64,000 bases of DNA from Helicobacter rappini (GCF_900198625.1 NZ_FZPK01000008.1:1-64000), one strand, 5' to 3'; positions 30,513 through 39,256 are shown, counted from the stretch's first letter. The notes: generated by a model not told the origin, from the sequence alone. Numbers and translations: made by a program.

Positions 30513-31007
30513 GTGCTATCACATATCTATTCACCATGGCGGAGTGGCTACTTTTCATCAGATTGCAGCGAAGAATGCGTATTTTGTGATATAGCACATA
30601 ATCCACATAATGATACAAATAATCGTGTCTTTTATAGAGATTCTATATGCTTTGGCGTTATGAACTTATACCCATATATGCCCGGACATTTCATGCTTAT
30701 CCCGCATAAACATATTGACACACCAACACTTCTATCACAAGAAGAATGGCAACATTTAAATACCTTATCACAAAAGGCTATCGCCATGCTAGAAGAGTAT
30801 GGGGCAAGCGGTATAAACATGGGGATAAATATCAAAAAAGCAGCAGGAGCAGGTATCCCAGAGCATTTACACCTGCATTTTGTCCCGCGTTTCATAGGCG
30901 ATACAAATTTTATTACCAGCATTGCAAATAGTCGTGTGTATGGTGTTGATTTTGATTCTATTTATGATAAAATTTCATCTCTTGCAAAGAAGCATTTATA
31001 TAACTAA
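30513..31007 (+). CDS. HIT-family nucleotide hydrolase
   Basis: A 164-residue protein with the histidine triad HLHLHFVPR (about residues 120-128; the middle His is the nucleophile) and an N-terminal CVFCDI pair that often binds zinc in this family. Members split nucleotide phosphoramidates or AP4A-type dinucleotides; the exact substrate is unknown. The start is GTG at 30513, with AAGGGG 8 bases upstream. The ankyrin gene starts 11 bases after its stop, so the two are probably co-transcribed. Confidence 0.88.
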   Translation: MLSHIYSPWRSGYFSSDCSEECVFCDIAHNPHNDTNNRVFYRDSICFGVMNLYPYMPGHFMLIPHKHIDTPTLLSQEEWQHLNTLSQKAIAMLEEYGASGINMGINIKKAAGAGIPEHLHLHFVPRFIGDTNFITSIANSRVYGVDFDSIYDKISSLAKKHLYN

Positions 31008-31018
31008 AAGGGAATAAA

Positions 31019-31903
31019 ATGAAAAAAATCTATGTTTGTTTATGTTTTATTTTTGGAATCTTAAAGGCAAATCAATATGATTATTTGCTGTTTAGCCATG
31101 TTTTAAGCGATGTGGAAAGTGGCTTTGACTTAAAAGCTGATGTCAATGCGAGATGGCAGGGAAACACGCCGCTATATACCGCAGTAAAAAATAATCATTT
31201 AGAAATCGCATATTTACTTATCATGGGTGGGGCTGATGTCAATGCGATAAATCATGGAAAGACCGCATTGCATGAAGCCGTGCGTAATAAAAATGCCTAC
31301 ATAACGCAACTCTTAGTAACCGCTGGGGCAAAAGTAAATATACAAGATGAAAGCAATGGCAACACGCCCCTGCATTATGCGGCATTAAATAGCGATAGAC
31401 AAACGCTTAATATCCTTACAAACGCACAAGGCGATATGAATGCCCCAAATTTTCAGGGCATAACTCCCGCTCAAATTGCAATGAGAGAGATTACAATCCC
31501 CCCAATAATCATTGAAGACTACAATCTTGCCATCAGTGCAAGTGCGTTTAAAATCACAAATAGTGCGGTTATTTTTAATATTAGAAATCTTACAAATGAG
31601 CCTTTAGTTATCTTTAATACAGGCTTATATCTTAATGGTAACTTAATCGCAAGTAGTCAAAAGCCACTCACAATTCCTGCTGGCACAACTATCACAAATA
31701 TCAATACCATACCCATTGGCACACATGGAATCTATGCGTTAAAAGTCGATAAAGATGGACAAGTCGATATTAAAGCTGGATTTAGCATCGACTATCAAGC
31801 AGAAGGCAGAATGGAGAGGGCATTTAATAGCACAACAATGAAGTTAAGATTGTGGAATCCACCGCCAAAAAAGCAAACAAAACCTAGAGATTCTGAAAAA
31901 TAG
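31019..31903 (+). CDS. Exported ankyrin-repeat protein
   Basis: 294 residues. A cleavable signal peptide (MKKIYVCLCFIFGILKA) is followed by three to four ankyrin repeats at about residues 45-165, including GNTPLYTAVKNNHLEIAYLL, KTALHEAVRNKNAYITQLL and GNTPLHYAALNSDRQTLNIL. The C-terminal half (about 180-285) looks like a beta-sandwich domain. AAGGGAATAAA precedes the ATG. Periplasmic ankyrin proteins in Campylobacter and Helicobacter have been linked to oxidative-stress protection, but nothing here shows a partner. Confidence 0.85.
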   Translation: MKKIYVCLCFIFGILKANQYDYLLFSHVLSDVESGFDLKADVNARWQGNTPLYTAVKNNHLEIAYLLIMGGADVNAINHGKTALHEAVRNKNAYITQLLVTAGAKVNIQDESNGNTPLHYAALNSDRQTLNILTNAQGDMNAPNFQGITPAQIAMREITIPPIIIEDYNLAISASAFKITNSAVIFNIRNLTNEPLVIFNTGLYLNGNLIASSQKPLTIPAGTTITNINTIPIGTHGIYALKVDKDGQVDIKAGFSIDYQAEGRMERAFNSTTMKLRLWNPPPKKQTKPRDSEK

Positions 31904-32314
31904 CTTATTGGCATTTTGAGAGTAATTTTTATAGCATTATGCTATGTATCACAATCTTTAGAGATTCAAACATACAGCCATAAGTTAGAATATTTTTGTA
32001 AAATTTAACAACCTAGAATCTTAAAGGTGGTTTTTAAAACACAATAAGCAAATTTGTATCCATTTCGGTTTTTTTGGGAATTTGGAGGTTTGCGAATAGT
32101 AATGAGATGAGCATGTAATATTTTACTAACCCTAATCTTCTATTTCAAATTAGAGTATATACAGCAAGTTGGCAAGTAAAAAGAGTCGGCTAAGTTTTCG
32201 GCGTGAAAATTAGATGCTAGTATACTAAACCATTTTCAATAAGTGTTGGTCACATGGTTAAAAACACAAGTGACTGAAAATAGCTAAATATGAAGTATGT
32301 AGGCGACGACACGC
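31904..32314. other. 411-base gene-free gap with a paired dyad
   Basis: No ORF with coding character. Bases 32232-32281 can fold: ATTTTCA pairs with TGAAAAT at the outside, and GTGTT with AACAC (or GTCAC with GTGAC) inside. It follows metB on the minus strand (metB ends at 32315), so it may be its terminator, although no T run is present. The rest is AT-rich with no feature I can name. Confidence 0.35.
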
Positions 32315-33466
32315 TTACGCACGACTTTTTTCAATCGCTTGATTTAAGTCTTCTAGCAAGTCTTTAGCGTATTCAATGCCAACGGATAGGCGGATAAGAT
32401 TTTCAGTTATCCCCATAGATTCACGCAAGTCTTTGGGGATAGAGGCGTGAGTCATACTCGCAGGGTGGCAGAGCAAACTCTCCACACCCCCTAAACTTTC
32501 GGCTAAAACGATGATACGCGTGGATTTAAAAAAGATTCTATAATCATATTCTGGCTTTAATATAAAGCTTAGCATTCCCCCACCACCACGCGCTTGAGAG
32601 CTTTGTGCTTCATATTCGCTATCACTTTTTAGTCCGGGGTAATACACCTTTTCCACCGCCTTGTGTTCGCTTAAAGATTCTGCTAGAAACAGGGCATTTT
32701 CACAATGTCGCTGCATTCGTAAGCCTAGTGTTTTCATACCGCGGATAAGCAGAAAGCTATCAAATGGAGCCAATACACCGCCTATGCTATTTTGCAAGAA
32801 TCCTATGCGTTCAGCTAAACTCTCATCATTTACCACCACAAGCCCAGCTACAAGGTCGCTATGTCCGCCGAGATACTTTGTCGCAGAATGCACCACAATG
32901 TCAATGCCTAGCCTTAAAGGTTGCTGCAAATAGGGCGTCATAAAGGTATTATCCACGATACTTAACACGCCTTTTTTCTTGCAAATTTCAGCGACTTTTG
33001 CTAAGGGCGTAACGCTTAGAAGCGGGTTAGCAGGGCTTTCAATCAACACGGCTTTGACTTCAGGGGTTAGGGCAGAATCCAAAGCGTCTAAATCCCTTGT
33101 ATCCACAATCTTATAGTTAATATTAAAGTTTTTAAAGACTTTATCTAAGATTCTAAAAGTCCCACCATAGACATTTTGTGAGATGATGATAGAATCTCCG
33201 CTTTTAAATAGGCTTAAAATCGTGCCAAGGGCTGCCATACCAGAGGCAAAGGCAAAGCCATATTTCCCGCCCTCACATTCGGCTATAAGGCTTTCAATCC
33301 CATCTCTTGTGGGGTTTTTGGTGCGGGAGTATTCATAGCCTTTGTGCTTGCCTAACTCATCTTGAGCGTAAGTGGAGGTTTGGTAAATAGGCGTATTTAC
33401 CGCCCCTGTGCGTGGGTCTGTGGTGAGTCCCCCGTGGATTAGTGTGGTATCAAGTGTGCTTTGCAT
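32315..33466 (-). CDS. metB: Cystathionine gamma-synthase/lyase-type PLP enzyme
   Basis: A 383-residue Cys/Met-metabolism PLP enzyme. The PLP lysine sits in VVHSATKYLGGHSDL (about residue 197), with TLIHGGLTTDPRTGAVNTPI at the N-terminus, YEYSRTKNPTRDGIE, and the C-terminal LIRLSVGIE. It closely resembles the enzyme called metB in Helicobacter pylori. Gamma-synthase and gamma-lyase activities cannot be separated by eye, and in this group the enzyme may act in reverse transsulfuration. It is flanked on both sides by gene-free gaps. Confidence 0.88.
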   Translation of the reverse strand: MQSTLDTTLIHGGLTTDPRTGAVNTPIYQTSTYAQDELGKHKGYEYSRTKNPTRDGIESLIAECEGGKYGFAFASGMAALGTILSLFKSGDSIIISQNVYGGTFRILDKVFKNFNINYKIVDTRDLDALDSALTPEVKAVLIESPANPLLSVTPLAKVAEICKKKGVLSIVDNTFMTPYLQQPLRLGIDIVVHSATKYLGGHSDLVAGLVVVNDESLAERIGFLQNSIGGVLAPFDSFLLIRGMKTLGLRMQRHCENALFLAESLSEHKAVEKVYYPGLKSDSEYEAQSSQARGGGGMLSFILKPEYDYRIFFKSTRIIVLAESLGGVESLLCHPASMTHASIPKDLRESMGITENLIRLSVGIEYAKDLLEDLNQAIEKSRA

Positions 33467-33741
33467 AGAAATCCTTTTTATAAAACTCTCAAATTTATAT
33501 TTTTATATATAATAAACTATAAAATTTATATCTTATATAAAAATATAGTTCGCATATACCGAAACTCATGTTATTCTAGCAAAAAATTATTTATTTTTGA
33601 TAACTTGATATTGCTTTATGCTGCTTTGATTCTAAACATTAATTCTAAATATTATCCATAACATGAAACTATGACAAGATTGAGATGTAGAATCTCACAT
33701 TTTAAACTTTTCATATTTATTATACATTTACCCTTGATTTG

Positions 33742-33754
33742 TTTTTTTTTTTTT
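33742..33754 (+). repeat. Poly-T tract (T13) upstream of a membrane-protein gene
   Basis: Thirteen T located 50-62 bases before the chosen ATG at 33805, within the 338-base gap 33467-33804, which otherwise holds no gene. Variable T tracts at this distance can tune transcription by changing promoter spacing (known for sabA in Helicobacter pylori). A TTG at 33739 reads through the tract in frame but is not a credible start. Confidence 0.7.
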
Positions 33755-33804
33755 GTAAAGTAGCAAAGTTGTTTTGGCAATATTTTAATACAAGGAGCAA
33801 AGCT

Positions 33805-34302
33805 ATGACAAAAACGATAGCGATTGAGGAATTACAAAGATTTGATAATCCGCGTTTTAATGAAGATAATGCGCGTGGTTTAATTGATGAAATGTCTAGT
33901 GGTTTAAAACTACCAGAATCTATGAAAGCAGAATTTGATCGTAAAATGGTAACGCTTTTTCAGCAAACAAAGATAATAGCAGGTAAGCTGATTAATATCG
34001 GTAGAATCGTATTTGCAAAGATCTATCAATTTATACAAGATAACCCAAACTTAACATTAGGCACTATTATCGGTGCAGTGTTTGGCTCATTTCTTGGTAT
34101 GATGCCACTTATTGGTGATATATTATCCCTTATATCCACATTTCTTGGTTCAACTATCGGTGGCTATCTTGACTATGTTAATAAAGGGGGCAGAGAGCTA
34201 GATAGCACACTTCAGCAAGTTATCGCAGGTGCAACACATGCTACAAAAGAATTTTTTAAGCTTATAGTAGAGATTTTTAACGCATTAAGGAATGATTTTT
34301 AA
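33805..34302 (+). CDS. Uncharacterised membrane protein with glycine-zipper hairpin
   Basis: 165 residues when started at the ATG preceded by CAAGGAG. The charged N-terminal 65 residues are followed by an amphipathic stretch and two hydrophobic glycine-patterned segments (LTLGTIIGAVFGSFLGMMP and LISTFLGSTIGGYLDY, about residues 90-135), then a helical tail. There is no signal peptide. I do not recognise the family. The pattern suits insertion of a hairpin into the inner membrane or a pore. The next gene, 29 bases on, also has a Gly/Ala/Thr-rich hydrophobic region, so the pair probably acts together. Confidence 0.6.
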   Translation: MTKTIAIEELQRFDNPRFNEDNARGLIDEMSSGLKLPESMKAEFDRKMVTLFQQTKIIAGKLINIGRIVFAKIYQFIQDNPNLTLGTIIGAVFGSFLGMMPLIGDILSLISTFLGSTIGGYLDYVNKGGRELDSTLQQVIAGATHATKEFFKLIVEIFNALRNDF

Positions 34303-34331
34303 ACTACATATTTAACATTGAAAGGAATACT

Positions 34332-35636
34332 ATGGCAGAGAGAGAAATAGGTACTATGGGTTTCGAACCACTCGATTCACAACAGCAATGGGATCAAAAC
34401 TACGCGACACTTATGACAACAATGGACGCTAGTGAGATTATAGGTATTATAGGCAATGCTTCTAGTGATGAAATAGGGTATTATCAAGATAAAGCGTTTG
34501 ATACACTTTTTTGTGGCACAGAGGCTACTACTGGATTTTTTGAATATGTGGGTGGTGCTGCTTCAACAGCTATTGGTGGAGCTGCTGGCGGCTTGACAGC
34601 AGCGACACTTGGGACTAGCACAGTAGCTACTACCACTGGTGGTATCTTTGGCTTGTTTGCGACTACCACCGTTGCAACAGTTGCTGCACCTGTGACACTT
34701 GTGGCTGGGGCTACACTAGGTGGGATTGCACTTGGATATAGTGCATATAAACTTATAAGTGGTTCTGCAAAAGATAAGGGCAAGGAAGAGCATTTTAAAG
34801 AGACAAAGCAGCAAGGTAGATATCGTATCAACCCTGTAAGGACATTTAATCCCTTTGTGCTTTATGATGAGGAAAAAAGATATATCGCTCAAGCATATCA
34901 AATCTTAACATGTTCGCCTTCAAGAAGTCAGCAGGATATAGAGGATTTCTTAAAGATTTTTGATGCTAGTGTTATGTTAAATGCAAATTTAGTGCAAGTT
35001 GGAAGAAAAACTGGGCGTGATAGCGTAGAAAAAGCTATCCGCAATGAGTTGAAATCCTATTTGAGTGAATATTGTGAAAAAATAAAACAACAATACAAAA
35101 CTACAAATAAAGATATCATTAATAGATATATAGCATTTGTAGAGGTTAATAATGAGTATATTACGCCGCGTGTAGATCAAGCAGCAAAGAAAGAATTGCT
35201 TGATGAAGTGCAAAAGGGTAATGTTGGTGTTACGAAAGAGGTTTTAATAATTGAAGAATTTCGTGCAGTTTTTAGCATATATAAAATGCTATTAAACCAT
35301 CCGCAAAATACTTCAAAACAGATTGAGTTGCAAAAAGAAAAAATGTATGAAAGAGCTGAAAAACTTGGGGCAACAGAGCTTTTTGAAGATATATTAGCAG
35401 AACATCGCCTTGTAAAGCTTGATGAGACAAACTACATTCGATACTTACAAGAAATTGTAAGTGTGCTTGATAGTGAAGATGCACGAGCTTTTATCAATGA
35501 ATTGACAAATGATATTGTAGAATGTATGCTTGTAGATTCTGTAATGGAGCCTTATGAAAAAGAGATAATGCAAAATATCGCAAATACCTTTTCAAATCTG
35601 CTTGATACCAATAGGCAAAAACTCACCGCTTTCTAA
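34332..35636 (+). CDS. Uncharacterised membrane protein with possible TerB-like C-terminus
   Basis: 434 residues: a soluble N-terminus (1-70), a Gly/Ala/Thr-rich hydrophobic region with glycine zippers (about 75-140), then an all-helical cytoplasmic part. The last 70 residues (ECMLVDSVMEPYEKEIMQNI and surroundings) have the acidic D..EKE pattern seen in TerB-like domains, found in tellurite-resistance and stress or defence complexes; this is a pattern-level guess. ATG at 34332 is preceded by GAAAGGA. It forms an apparent operon with the preceding 165-residue membrane protein. It contains only one AGAWTCT word, unlike most of the window. Function unknown. Confidence 0.6.
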   Translation: MAEREIGTMGFEPLDSQQQWDQNYATLMTTMDASEIIGIIGNASSDEIGYYQDKAFDTLFCGTEATTGFFEYVGGAASTAIGGAAGGLTAATLGTSTVATTTGGIFGLFATTTVATVAAPVTLVAGATLGGIALGYSAYKLISGSAKDKGKEEHFKETKQQGRYRINPVRTFNPFVLYDEEKRYIAQAYQILTCSPSRSQQDIEDFLKIFDASVMLNANLVQVGRKTGRDSVEKAIRNELKSYLSEYCEKIKQQYKTTNKDIINRYIAFVEVNNEYITPRVDQAAKKELLDEVQKGNVGVTKEVLIIEEFRAVFSIYKMLLNHPQNTSKQIELQKEKMYERAEKLGATELFEDILAEHRLVKLDETNYIRYLQEIVSVLDSEDARAFINELTNDIVECMLVDSVMEPYEKEIMQNIANTFSNLLDTNRQKLTAF

Positions 35637-35641
35637 AGCCC

Positions 35642-35854
35642 TTGCAAAGCTTATCAGGCTTCATTTTAGCGATTTTTCCAAAGTTTAAAGTGGATTCTAC
35701 AATGCTGCAAAAAATATGTGATAAGCCAAATAGCATAGATTGGCAGGATCTTGGCTTTGTATATGATGAGTGGTTTCTTTTCTCACAAAGAAGCTTAGAA
35801 AATGTGATGTCAGATTCCAGCTTTAATGCATTGGGATCTGTGCCAATAAGATAG
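35642..35854 (+). CDS. Small ORF or gene remnant after the membrane-protein pair
   Basis: About 70 codons from a TTG at 35642 (open upstream to about 35610), overlapping nothing. The residues look protein-like (WQDLGFVYDEWFLFSQRSL) but there is no ribosome binding site and no recognised family. It might be the displaced 3' end of a longer third gene of the operon. From 35855 to 36043 nothing else is visible except a T-rich stretch. Confidence 0.3.
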   Translation: MQSLSGFILAIFPKFKVDSTMLQKICDKPNSIDWQDLGFVYDEWFLFSQRSLENVMSDSSFNALGSVPIR

Positions 35855-36043
35855 TCCCCACCTAATCTTAATATTTATTTTGGCGTATGTAAAAGAATTG
35901 CTTATTGTTTTTGAGAAATCTTGTGGCATTTTACTAGATTTTATTTTTTTTAATGTTACAGGATCTAACTTTAACCAGCAGTTTATTTACTACATAACAA
36001 ATCTTAAATGAAACTCTATAAAAAACCAAAATCTATGAGATTC

Positions 36044-36595
36044 TTAAGGATTAATCAGCATTGCATCTCGTATTGGCGGATTTATCAAAAAAAGATTATC
36101 TAAATCCACAGAAAAGAGACTATCTACATCACAAGGGCGGATTCCTATGCCTCTGCCTCTTGGAAGTTGTGGGTTATTAAACACTGTCATACATTCATTT
36201 TTATTCAGTACAAAAGAGCGGATTTGCACTGCTGGTGTGGTGGTGGGAATGATTGTATAAAGGGTTTCATATCTTTTTGATTTTAAGTCATCGTTGCAGG
36301 ATTTGCGTGTAAATAATCCGCTTTCAGCAATCGCCAAGCACATATCTTTTGTGCCAACTTGCACAAACTGCACTGCCCCAAGATGAAAATCTTTAAAAGG
36401 ATCGTTTCTTAACATATCTTCAGTTAATGGAATATCGCGTATAACCCAATTTCTATCTTTTCCAAAGCCCACAATATCACCCGAAAAGGCACTTCTTAGT
36501 GAAATCGGTGGTGTAAATTCCACAAAATCGGGTAAATCTGGATCTATCGCATAAGCATTTATGACACACATTAAAGCTATTAGTAATCTTTTCAT
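36044..36595 (-). CDS. cdtC: Cytolethal distending toxin subunit C
   Basis: Ricin-B-like binding subunit that with CdtA delivers CdtB to host cells. 183 residues with a signal peptide (MKRLLIALMCVINAYA). The domain carries the beta-trefoil pattern (GAVQFVQVGTKDMCLAIAES, FVLNKNECMTVFNNPQLPRG and RGIGIRPCD). It is the last gene of cdtA-cdtB-cdtC, starting 14 bases after the cdtB stop. The reading frame is intact. Like its two partners it contains no AGAWTCT word. Confidence 0.93.
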   Translation of the reverse strand: MKRLLIALMCVINAYAIDPDLPDFVEFTPPISLRSAFSGDIVGFGKDRNWVIRDIPLTEDMLRNDPFKDFHLGAVQFVQVGTKDMCLAIAESGLFTRKSCNDDLKSKRYETLYTIIPTTTPAVQIRSFVLNKNECMTVFNNPQLPRGRGIGIRPCDVDSLFSVDLDNLFLINPPIRDAMLINP

Positions 36596-36609
36596 TACAA
36601 TCCTTATGA

Positions 36610-37431
36610 TTAAAATTTCCCAAAACGCACAGGAAAGTGATCTGATGATAGGTGCGATCTCACACTAGCAGCCATGAGTAATGCGGTAATTGTGGGTAAA
36701 GCCAAGCGAGATCTATCATTAGAGCTTCTGCCAACTATCGCATAATCTAGGATTCTATTTGCCGCACCCATACTAAAATGTGTTGCAGAGTTTTGCGTAA
36801 CAATGCGTGTGTGATTCGTAATCCTTGTATCAAGTCCGGATAATAGGTTTGCAGGATCTCTATTAAAATCACCAGCAATGAGCCAGTTAATACTTGGCTG
36901 ACCAACAAAATGATCATGCACAGCTGTAACTAACGCCGCAGCATCGCCACCACCCCTTGCAAGAGCATGGATATTAAAAAACACATCATTGCCAAGCCGT
37001 ATGCCAATCACAGGGCGGGAAACTTCAGGTGCGATTGTGCTTTGTGAAATAACAAAGACTTCATCAGCTTGCCTACCACTTACAATGGCGAGATTAACCC
37101 TTCTAGCACCAGCATCAATATTTGCATAATAGATAAATACAGAACGCGGTCTTGAGCGAGTGCCCAAATCCCAAACATATTCTTGAATAGGCGTCCCACC
37201 GGGCTGAATCATTCTGCCCGTTGGTCTTGCACTTGTAGGTACACTGCCGGCTTCTTGCACCATCAAAATATCCACAGGATTATCGCCGGTGATAAGCTGT
37301 CTTACACTGACATTCCATTTATTTTCAGTGCTAGCTGAAGAGCCTTGCAGATTCCAAGTGCCGACAACATAGTCCTCAATCTTTCCAAAAAGTAGGCTAA
37401 AACTAAAAAGCATAAGTATAATAACTTTCAT
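36610..37431 (-). CDS. cdtB: Cytolethal distending toxin subunit B (DNase I-like nuclease)
   Basis: The active subunit: enters host nuclei and causes DNA breaks, leading to G2 arrest and cell distension. ATG at 37431 is used because AAAGGAG precedes it; an upstream ATG at 37452 would overlap cdtA. 273 residues with signal peptide (MKVIILMLFSFSLLFG). Catalytic residues are all visible: Glu in MVQEAGS, His in NIHALARGG, Asp in GDFNRDP, and the terminal SSDHFPV His. VVGTWNLQGSSASTENKWN is the hallmark start. It appears functional. Confidence 0.96.
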   Translation of the reverse strand: MKVIILMLFSFSLLFGKIEDYVVGTWNLQGSSASTENKWNVSVRQLITGDNPVDILMVQEAGSVPTSARPTGRMIQPGGTPIQEYVWDLGTRSRPRSVFIYYANIDAGARRVNLAIVSGRQADEVFVISQSTIAPEVSRPVIGIRLGNDVFFNIHALARGGGDAAALVTAVHDHFVGQPSINWLIAGDFNRDPANLLSGLDTRITNHTRIVTQNSATHFSMGAANRILDYAIVGRSSNDRSRLALPTITALLMAASVRSHLSSDHFPVRFGKF

Positions 37432-37441
37432 CAACACTCCT

Positions 37442-38164
37442 TTATTTGCCATCTACACTAAACACTACACCAGCATTTAAAGGTGGCGCGATGATAAACC
37501 ATTGCTGATCGCTATTTAGCTTACCACCTTTCACACAACTTGTAAGAAAAATGCTAAAAAATCTTGTCGCTTGATTGCTTGGGGTTTGCAAACATTGCTT
37601 AGTGGCGACATTTTGAATCTGCACGGCTTGATTATCAAAGAGATTGAAGGTCCATAATTGTGCAGGATCTTCCATATTGCAATATGTGTGAATCACGCCA
37701 TTTCTATATGCACTTAAACAAGTGCCTTCTTTAGCATTTTGTATAGCAGCACTCCCATCAGCCTTATTAAAAATCCGCCAAATCCTAGCCCCACCAAAAT
37801 CCTTGCTATCTATGAGAGAATAGCCCCACACCCAATTTCCCACATTTAACGCCCAAAGCGTCAAAACCCCACCTTCAGGACTCATGATGGATAAAAGATC
37901 TGAAGTATAGCTTCTAGAATCACCATTAATGCCTAGCAGGGGCAACTCTGTATGCTTTGTGGGCGTGTGATTACCCTTCCTATCTGTGTTAGGACGCATG
38001 AGTTTTTTAGATAGGTTGGGTCCTTGCACTAGACTAACTTGCTTTTTAGAATTAGCTGGTGGTGTTGGGGAATTCCCAATGCCAAGTTCATAATCACTAG
38101 AAGCATAAGCGGCAGTAAGTAATGTGAAAGTCGATATGATAAGTAAAGTAAAAATCTTAGACAT
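37442..38164 (-). CDS. cdtA: Cytolethal distending toxin subunit A
   Basis: Ricin-B-like lectin subunit, 240 residues. The signal peptide MSKIFTLLIISTFTLLTAAYA has no lipobox cysteine; many CdtA proteins are lipoproteins, so this one may be soluble or use another anchor. A Pro/Asn/Lys-rich linker (about 30-75) is followed by the lectin domain (about 80-230) with GNWVWGYSLI, GTCLSAYRNGVIHTYC, KQCLQTPSNQAT and QQWFI. cdtB starts 10 bases after its stop. Upstream, a weak TATTAT-like -10 lies at about 38199-38210. Confidence 0.94.
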   Translation of the reverse strand: MSKIFTLLIISTFTLLTAAYASSDYELGIGNSPTPPANSKKQVSLVQGPNLSKKLMRPNTDRKGNHTPTKHTELPLLGINGDSRSYTSDLLSIMSPEGGVLTLWALNVGNWVWGYSLIDSKDFGGARIWRIFNKADGSAAIQNAKEGTCLSAYRNGVIHTYCNMEDPAQLWTFNLFDNQAVQIQNVATKQCLQTPSNQATRFFSIFLTSCVKGGKLNSDQQWFIIAPPLNAGVVFSVDGK

Positions 38165-38785
38165 AGCTATTCCTAAGTGTATGTTGTAACTGCATCGTTA
38201 ATATAATATCCACTAACTACGCATAAAGCGAATTATTGCCTCATTATAAAAACCATTTTTGTGTGTAAATATACGATATGTAACATTATAATACGCAAAA
38301 GGTTGGGGCATAAGGATTTACATGCAAAGTTTAACTTTTAGAAATTCTGTGTATCGTAAGCAAACGCATGAGATTTATATATTATGTTATGCTAAAAAGT
38401 TACAAAACTAAACAGGTATCCTCTAAATTCAACACTCTCTTTTGCAATGTGAGCTTGGCGATATTCTACGATATATTGTAACACTACTTCTCATTGACTG
38501 AATCTCGCTAGTGTTTTTTGTCCTCTAAATCAACTTATATTGCTTCACTGTGTCAATGTTTCTTTGCGTAGTAAAAGGGCATAATGTAGCACAACTCAGG
38601 ATAAATGTCTTTTGCATGCCAAACATCTTTATCAATTCTAACAAAGTTGTTTCTTCTTAATTTACATAGTGTGCGGTGTGCGGAGAACACGACTGCAAAT
38701 CTTTGCCCTTGAGGTTGCTATTCGGCTAGGCAATGATGTAGATATGCCAAGGAATCTAGCAAAAAGTGTAACTGTGGAGTAAAAC
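38165..38785. other. 621-base gene-free stretch with coding-like scraps
   Basis: Between cdtA and nfeD. The cdtA-proximal 120 bases are AT-rich promoter-like DNA. Minus-strand bases about 38560-38730 give an open stretch with protein-like residues ([20 protein letters not shown] and MPFYYAKKH, then stop), and the plus strand near 38690-38782 reads [16 protein letters not shown]. No start codon with a ribosome site is seen. These look like decayed gene fragments, not an intact gene. Confidence 0.35.
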
Positions 38786-39256
38786 TCAAACCTTGATAAT
38801 CGCCTTATTATCTCTAATCTCTAACACCTGCACCCTATCGCCTTCTTTTAGTGGCGTGTTAGATTCTAATGTGCTAGATTCTAATCCATTGGAATCTAAT
38901 GTAGGGGCTTTTTCATACGCCCATAATGTGCCTTTGAAATATACCATTCCTTGCCGAATCTCACCTACACCGCCATTTTGCAGAGAATCTTCATAGACTT
39001 GTGAGCCTTTAAACCACAATTTTATGGGCTTTCTTAGCAAAATAAGTGTAAGAAAAGCAAAAGCACAAATGCTTACCGCCTGCCACGCATACACGCTTTC
39101 CACACTTCCACCTATGATGTTGCCAAAGCCCACAAATGCTTCAATCCCCGCTGTGATACATAGCCCTAAACCGATGAAAAGCAAGAAAAATGAGCCAAAA
39201 AATATCTCCGCCACAATAAAGCCAAGCCCCAACCCCAAAAGCATAAGTGCCGACAT
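38786..39256 (-). CDS. NfeD-like membrane protein
   Basis: 156 residues: three hydrophobic segments (about 1-75) with GLGLGFIVAEIFFGSFFLLFIGLG-type spacing, then an OB-fold domain (about 100-156) ending GDRVQVLEIRDNKAIIKV, the NfeD C-terminal pattern. NfeD proteins are normally encoded next to and act with an SPFH/stomatin protein in membrane microdomains. Here the upstream partner on the same strand is only a fragment. The linker before the OB fold carries Asp/Ser/Asn repeats coded by three tandem AGATTCT-like words (about 38868-38912). Confidence 0.85.
   Translation of the reverse strand: MSALMLLGLGLGFIVAEIFFGSFFLLFIGLGLCITAGIEAFVGFGNIIGGSVESVYAWQAVSICAFAFLTLILLRKPIKLWFKGSQVYEDSLQNGGVGEIRQGMVYFKGTLWAYEKAPTLDSNGLESSTLESNTPLKEGDRVQVLEIRDNKAIIKV

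Noticed and set aside
34484..34831. Minus-strand ORF rich in Ala, Val and Pro opposite the 434-residue membrane protein
   Set aside because: The composition is the mirror of Gly/Ala/Thr codons on the plus strand, where ribosome site and operon spacing are good.
37432..37452. Upstream ATG for cdtB overlapping cdtA
   Set aside because: The ATG at 37431 has AAAGGAG in the right place and starts directly at the signal peptide.
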